A stretch of DNA of 35,439 bases from an uncultured Prevotellaceae bacterium (lineage in GTDB: Bacteria; Bacteroidota; Bacteroidia; Bacteroidales; Bacteroidaceae), in NCBI GenBank assembly GCA_946415645.1, contig CAMKTJ010000026.1, positions 1 through 35,439 of the forward strand, in the 5' to 3' direction. The first letter of the stretch is position 1. Every line of letters begins with the position of its first letter. The translations under genes were made by a program, and so were the position numbers. The notes under the pieces are model-generated. The model saw only the letters and a program-made list of their open reading frames with translations, was not told where the DNA came from and searched no databases. Positions 32,800-35,439 of the stretch are shown here, piece by piece.

Positions 32800-32844
32800 C
32801 AATTCTCAATTCTCAATTGGCGCTTGCGCCTTCAATTCTCAATT
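32800..32844. repeat. CAATTCTCAATT repeats around GGCGCTTGCGCC hairpin
   Basis: CAATTCTCAATTCTCAATT, then hairpin GGCGCTTGCGCC (32819-32830), then TTCAATTCTCAATT. The element sits directly after the htrA stop codon (32848). Confidence 0.8.
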
Positions 32845-32847
32845 ATG

Positions 32848-34335
32848 CTACTCATTCAGGTCAATGACATAGCTTACCTTTCTACCACTTGGGGTAAGAG
32901 CCTTAATCCACAAGGTACGGTCGGTACTCTGGTTAGCACTCTTGACAGCCTCTTCCCAGTCGTCAACGGTATTCATCTTCTGATCGTTAACCTGCAGAAT
33001 GATAGTACCCTTGGCAGCTCCAGCCGACTTCATCTTACCATTGCGGATAGCACTGATAGTCAGACCGTAACCGATATTCATAGACTTCTTCTCGTCGTCA
33101 GAAATAGGCTTAACCTGAACACCCAACTGGTCTATATCCACTTCCTCCATCACCTTGGTGGTACCCTGAGAGTTACGCAGTGTTACAGTTTCTGTATGAG
33201 ACTTCTTGTTTCTGAGGTACTTAAGGGTAACCTTGTCACCAGGACGGTGCTGAGCGATTGCCTCCTGCAGCTCTGACATCTTGCTTACCTTCTTGCCGTC
33301 GAACTCGGTAATAACATCGCCTTTCTCCAAACCTGCATCCTCTGCAGCACTTGCATCAGTAACACTACTGATATAAATACCTGATACTGTACCCAGCTCT
33401 ACATCATTACCTTTTTCTTTCTGAATATCGATATAGTTAGATACATCCTGACCTTGTACACCAAGAACAGCACGCTGAACGGTACCATAAACCTTCAGGT
33501 CGGCAACGACCTTGTTCATAATAGAAGTAGGAATGGCAAAACCATAGCCGCTGTAGCTACCGGTCTGGCTATACAACATAGCGTTGATACCAACCAGCTC
33601 ACCCTTCTCGTTCACCAAAGCACCACCACTGTTACCAGCATTGATGGCAGCATCGGTCTGGATAAAGCTCTCGATACCATTGGCACCGAGGGTACGAGCC
33701 TTAGCACTAACGATACCTGCGGTTACAGTACTGGTCAAGTTAAAGGGGTTACCAACAGCCAGCACCCACTGTCCCAGCTTCAAATCATCACTGTTACCGA
33801 TGGGAATAGTAGGAAGATCCTTACCGTCAATCTTTATCAGCGCCAAGTCGGTAGTTGGGTCACAACCAATGATACGACCCTTGAACTCGCGATTGTCATT
33901 CAGCTTCACCTCTATCTGATCAGCTTCGCCTACCACATGATTGTTGGTTACAATATAACCGTCACTGCTGATAATTACACCACTACCTGCACCATGTCTG
34001 TCCGGAGCTTTGTATTCACGCTGCTGTGGCTGCTGACCTCTACCGCCAAAACCAAAGAAATCACCAAAAAAGTCACTGAACGGGTCCTGAACTGTCACGC
34101 GCTGTGTCTTACCTGTCTGCGTTACCTTAATATATACAACGGCATTTACAGATGATTCGGCCGCAGAAGTCAAATCTACGAAACCGCCTGGTGCAGCAGC
34201 AGCAACAGGAGAAGGCGCAAAGATGGGTGCAGGAGTTTCCTTGGCAGTTGTATTCTTAATCACTGCACCTGTTACAGCACTGCTTGCAAAGGCAAGAACA
34301 GTCATTCCGATCCACATTTTAGTTGTCTGTTTCAT
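32848..34335 (-). CDS. htrA: HtrA/DegP-family periplasmic serine protease
   Basis: A 495-aa Do-family protease/chaperone acting on misfolded envelope proteins. The N-terminal signal/anchor (MKQTTKMWIGMTVLAFASSAVTGAVI) is followed by a Pro/Ala-rich linker and a Phe/Gly/Gln-rich LA-loop (FSDFFGDFFGFGGRGQQPQQ, 86-105). The trypsin-like domain has a complete triad: His133 (TNNHVV), Asp163 (TTDLALI) and Ser236 (NAGNSGGAL). Two PDZ domains follow, about 280-370 (GIYISSVTDASAAEDAGLEKGD) and about 400-490 (IILQVNDQKMNTVDDWEEAV). A consensus -7 box lies 53 bp upstream. Full-length and intact. Confidence 0.96.
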   Translation of the reverse strand: MKQTTKMWIGMTVLAFASSAVTGAVIKNTTAKETPAPIFAPSPVAAAAPGGFVDLTSAAESSVNAVVYIKVTQTGKTQRVTVQDPFSDFFGDFFGFGGRGQQPQQREYKAPDRHGAGSGVIISSDGYIVTNNHVVGEADQIEVKLNDNREFKGRIIGCDPTTDLALIKIDGKDLPTIPIGNSDDLKLGQWVLAVGNPFNLTSTVTAGIVSAKARTLGANGIESFIQTDAAINAGNSGGALVNEKGELVGINAMLYSQTGSYSGYGFAIPTSIMNKVVADLKVYGTVQRAVLGVQGQDVSNYIDIQKEKGNDVELGTVSGIYISSVTDASAAEDAGLEKGDVITEFDGKKVSKMSELQEAIAQHRPGDKVTLKYLRNKKSHTETVTLRNSQGTTKVMEEVDIDQLGVQVKPISDDEKKSMNIGYGLTISAIRNGKMKSAGAAKGTIILQVNDQKMNTVDDWEEAVKSANQSTDRTLWIKALTPSGRKVSYVIDLNE

Positions 34336-34388
34336 AAGTATATCAGTTTTATTTGTTAATTTTCTGAGTTTTTATCACTAAAACATCA

Positions 34389-34396
34389 CAAAGATA
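34389..34396 (-). promoter_or_regulatory. -7 box of htrA promoter
   Basis: Minus-strand TATCTTTG matches TAnnTTTG; a near-consensus -33 (CTTG at 34413-34416) has short spacing. The predicted start is about 47 nt before the htrA ATG. Confidence 0.6.
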
Positions 34397-34578
34397 TATC
34401 AATTTTTATAAACAAGGTAATATCAGAAGAGGATTTTTGCTAATATTTAACAGAACAGCGACATCATTAACGGTTGTTAAACGCTGCAATAGGGCGTATT
34501 TACATTCGTTTACTAATAGTATATTGAGATAATTATAGAATCAATCAGACCATTTGCTTCAATCACGCGGTAGCAAAT

Positions 34579-34610
34579 TTTTCACTTTTCACTTTTCACT
34601 TTTCACTTTT
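34579..34610. repeat. TTTTCAC heptamer tandem repeat upstream of rnpB
   Basis: Four perfect copies of TTTTCAC (34579-34606) plus TTTT. The repeat covers the place where the rnpB -33 element should be (about 34595-34600). Confidence 0.9.
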
Positions 34611-34615
34611 ATTCG

Positions 34616-34623
34616 TATCTTTG
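34616..34623 (+). promoter_or_regulatory. -7 box of rnpB promoter
   Basis: TATCTTTG matches TAnnTTTG exactly, 7 bp before the predicted 5' end of RNase P RNA. The -33 region is the TTTTCAC repeat rather than a TTTG box. Confidence 0.8.
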
Positions 34624-34629
34624 CAGCCA

Positions 34630-35012
34630 GAATTAGGCAGTAAACCGGCTTGTCGCTAACTCTGTCAGCAATGAGAGAGCGAGAGGAAAGTCCGGGCAAC
34701 ACAGGGCATCCCGCTTCCTAACGGAAAGAGATTCGCAAGAGTCTGTAAATGCAGAAGAAAATAACCGCCTCTTTATGAGGTAAGGGTGAGAAGGCAGGGT
34801 AAGAGCCTACCAGGTTGGTGGTGACATCAATGCTGTGCATTCCGGGAGTTGAAAGTTCATGTATACCAGCGAACAAAAGAGAAGGCGGCCCGTCTGAGCT
34901 GGAGGGTAGAACGATAGAGGCCTGCGGTGACGTAGGTCGTAGATAAATGACAAGCACTTTTTCTCCCCAAAAAGGGTAAAAGCACAGAACCCGGCTTACA
35001 AGTTTACTGCCT
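34630..35012 (+). ncRNA. rnpB: RNase P RNA, bacterial class A
   Basis: Catalytic RNA that removes 5' leaders from pre-tRNAs. The universal 5' core GAGGAAAGTCCGGGC lies at 34683-34697 and the matching 3' core ACAGAACCCGGCTTAC at 34984-34999. The terminal P1 helix is a perfect 10-bp pairing, GGCAGTAAAC (34636-34645) with GTTTACTGCC (35002-35011), followed by TTTTT, which may also act as terminator. The length of about 380 nt is usual for Bacteroidota. Ends are estimated from P1 and the -7 box. The downstream YihY-like gene starts 25 bp later with no separate promoter seen. Confidence 0.96.
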
Positions 35013-35036
35013 TTTTCTGTTTTTATACAGACAAGG

Positions 35037-35439
35037 ATGAGAAACCTGGATTACATATGGAACATCAACGAGCAGAAACTCTCCCCATACAAGAGATTTA
35101 AGCTCAGGATGTTAAAGAGAGGCATCATCATTACGGAATGCATCATGAAGAGCAACCTCATGAGCTACGCCTCTGCCCTGACGTACAACTGCATGTTAGC
35201 GGCGGTTCCCGTATTGGCCATCATCTTTGCTATTGCCAAGGGATTCGGGTTCGATAACTTCCTGGAAGAACGCCTACGCAACTCGCTGGAGATAAACCCG
35301 GAGATTATGGACACAATTCTGGGCTTTGTCGACTCCTATCTGCAACATACCAAGAGCGGCGTATTCTTGGGCGTAGGCTTAGTATTCCTGCTATACACCT
35401 TGCTGTCCCTGACAACCAACATAGAGACTGCCTTTAACA
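35037..35439 (+). CDS. YihY/BrkB-family inner-membrane protein, 3' truncated by window end
   Basis: The first 134 codons are present; the frame is open at the last base. It opens MRNLDYIWNINEQKLSPYKR. The family's YAAALTYNTLLAVVP-type segment appears as SYASALTYNCMLAAVPVLAI (about residues 43-62) and forms the first membrane helix. Next come an amphipathic stretch (FDNFLEERLRNSLEINPEIM) and a second helix (GVFLGVGLVFLLYTLLSL). YihY/BrkB proteins are six-helix membrane proteins of unclear function, once mis-annotated as RNase BN. The start is supported by the AGGATG context and the family N-terminus. It may be read through from rnpB. Confidence 0.88.
   Translation, partial: MRNLDYIWNINEQKLSPYKRFKLRMLKRGIIITECIMKSNLMSYASALTYNCMLAAVPVLAIIFAIAKGFGFDNFLEERLRNSLEINPEIMDTILGFVDSYLQHTKSGVFLGVGLVFLLYTLLSLTTNIETAFN

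Larger units (their letters stand above)
34336..34629. other. intergenic region between divergent htrA and rnpB
   Basis: About 294 AT-rich bases with the htrA promoter at its left end and the rnpB promoter at its right end. The middle (about 34420-34575) shows no ORF or clear RNA that can be supported. Confidence 0.6.

Noticed and set aside
34579..34610. CRISPR-like array
   Set aside because: The units are 7 bp and contiguous with no spacers; a simple tandem repeat.
34718..34957. 79-codon open frame on - strand
   Set aside because: Lies wholly within RNase P RNA, whose conserved cores and P1 helix are clear.

Overview
The window looks like a chromosomal segment of a Bacteroidales bacterium, most likely Prevotellaceae. 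Several observations point there: promoters fit the Bacteroidota pattern (-7 TAnnTTTG, -33 TTTG), large surface proteins end in a type IX secretion (T9SS)-like C-terminal block, there is a BspA-like leucine-rich-repeat protein, a T9SS plug protein (former DUF5103), an archaeal/eukaryotic-type ProRS, and class A RNase P RNA. No rRNA, tRNA, CRISPR array or prophage was seen. This assignment is inference; no database search was run.

Layout. 1-9629: a giant (>3,190 aa) secreted multidomain LamG/Fn3 protein whose reading frame is open to the window edge. 9713-9742: bidirectional terminator. 9765-13325 (-): pyruvate:ferredoxin oxidoreductase (nifJ), with a striking codon-usage mosaic in its middle third. 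13398-14579 (-): DUF4143-type AAA ATPase. 14667-16119 (-): a glycine-zipper/OmpA lipoprotein followed by monofunctional transglycosylase mtgA. 16294-20299 (+): proS, an MFS transporter and a Y1 (HUH) transposase-like protein fused to a DprA-like domain. 20339-22684 (-): BspA-like LRR protein. 22685-23366: non-coding block with 11-bp tandem repeats and a very GC-rich palindromic segment. 23367-24989 (-): secreted PI-PLC-like protein. 25284-26261 (+): membrane protein plus small winged-helix regulator. 26310-32713 (-): long co-directional run, in transcription order a secreted hypothetical, HprK/PEPCK-like kinase, Ser-His (S26B-like) peptidase, PqqD-like protein, TRIC-type channel, T9SS plug protein, DUF1460 amidase-like protein and AmpG-like MFS transporter. 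32848-34335 (-): HtrA/DegP protease. 34630-35012 (+): rnpB. 35037-end (+): 5' part of a YihY/BrkB membrane protein.

Themes. Envelope biology dominates: T9SS cargo (giant protein, BspA-like protein, PI-PLC), a T9SS plug, periplasmic protease, peptidoglycan synthesis (mtgA) and probable cell-wall turnover or recycling (DUF1460 next to AmpG-like permease). The best candidate for an undescribed system is the kinase/peptidase/PqqD cassette at 30476-32239, which has the accessory parts of a ribosomal-peptide pathway (PqqD-type recognition domain, HprK-like kinase, membrane-type peptidase) but no visible radical SAM, cyclase or obvious precursor. A second theme is repeats: short AT-rich tandem repeats and GC-rich CTCCC/GGGAG elements recur between genes and have also entered coding sequences, where they form linkers, C-termini and start-codon regions.
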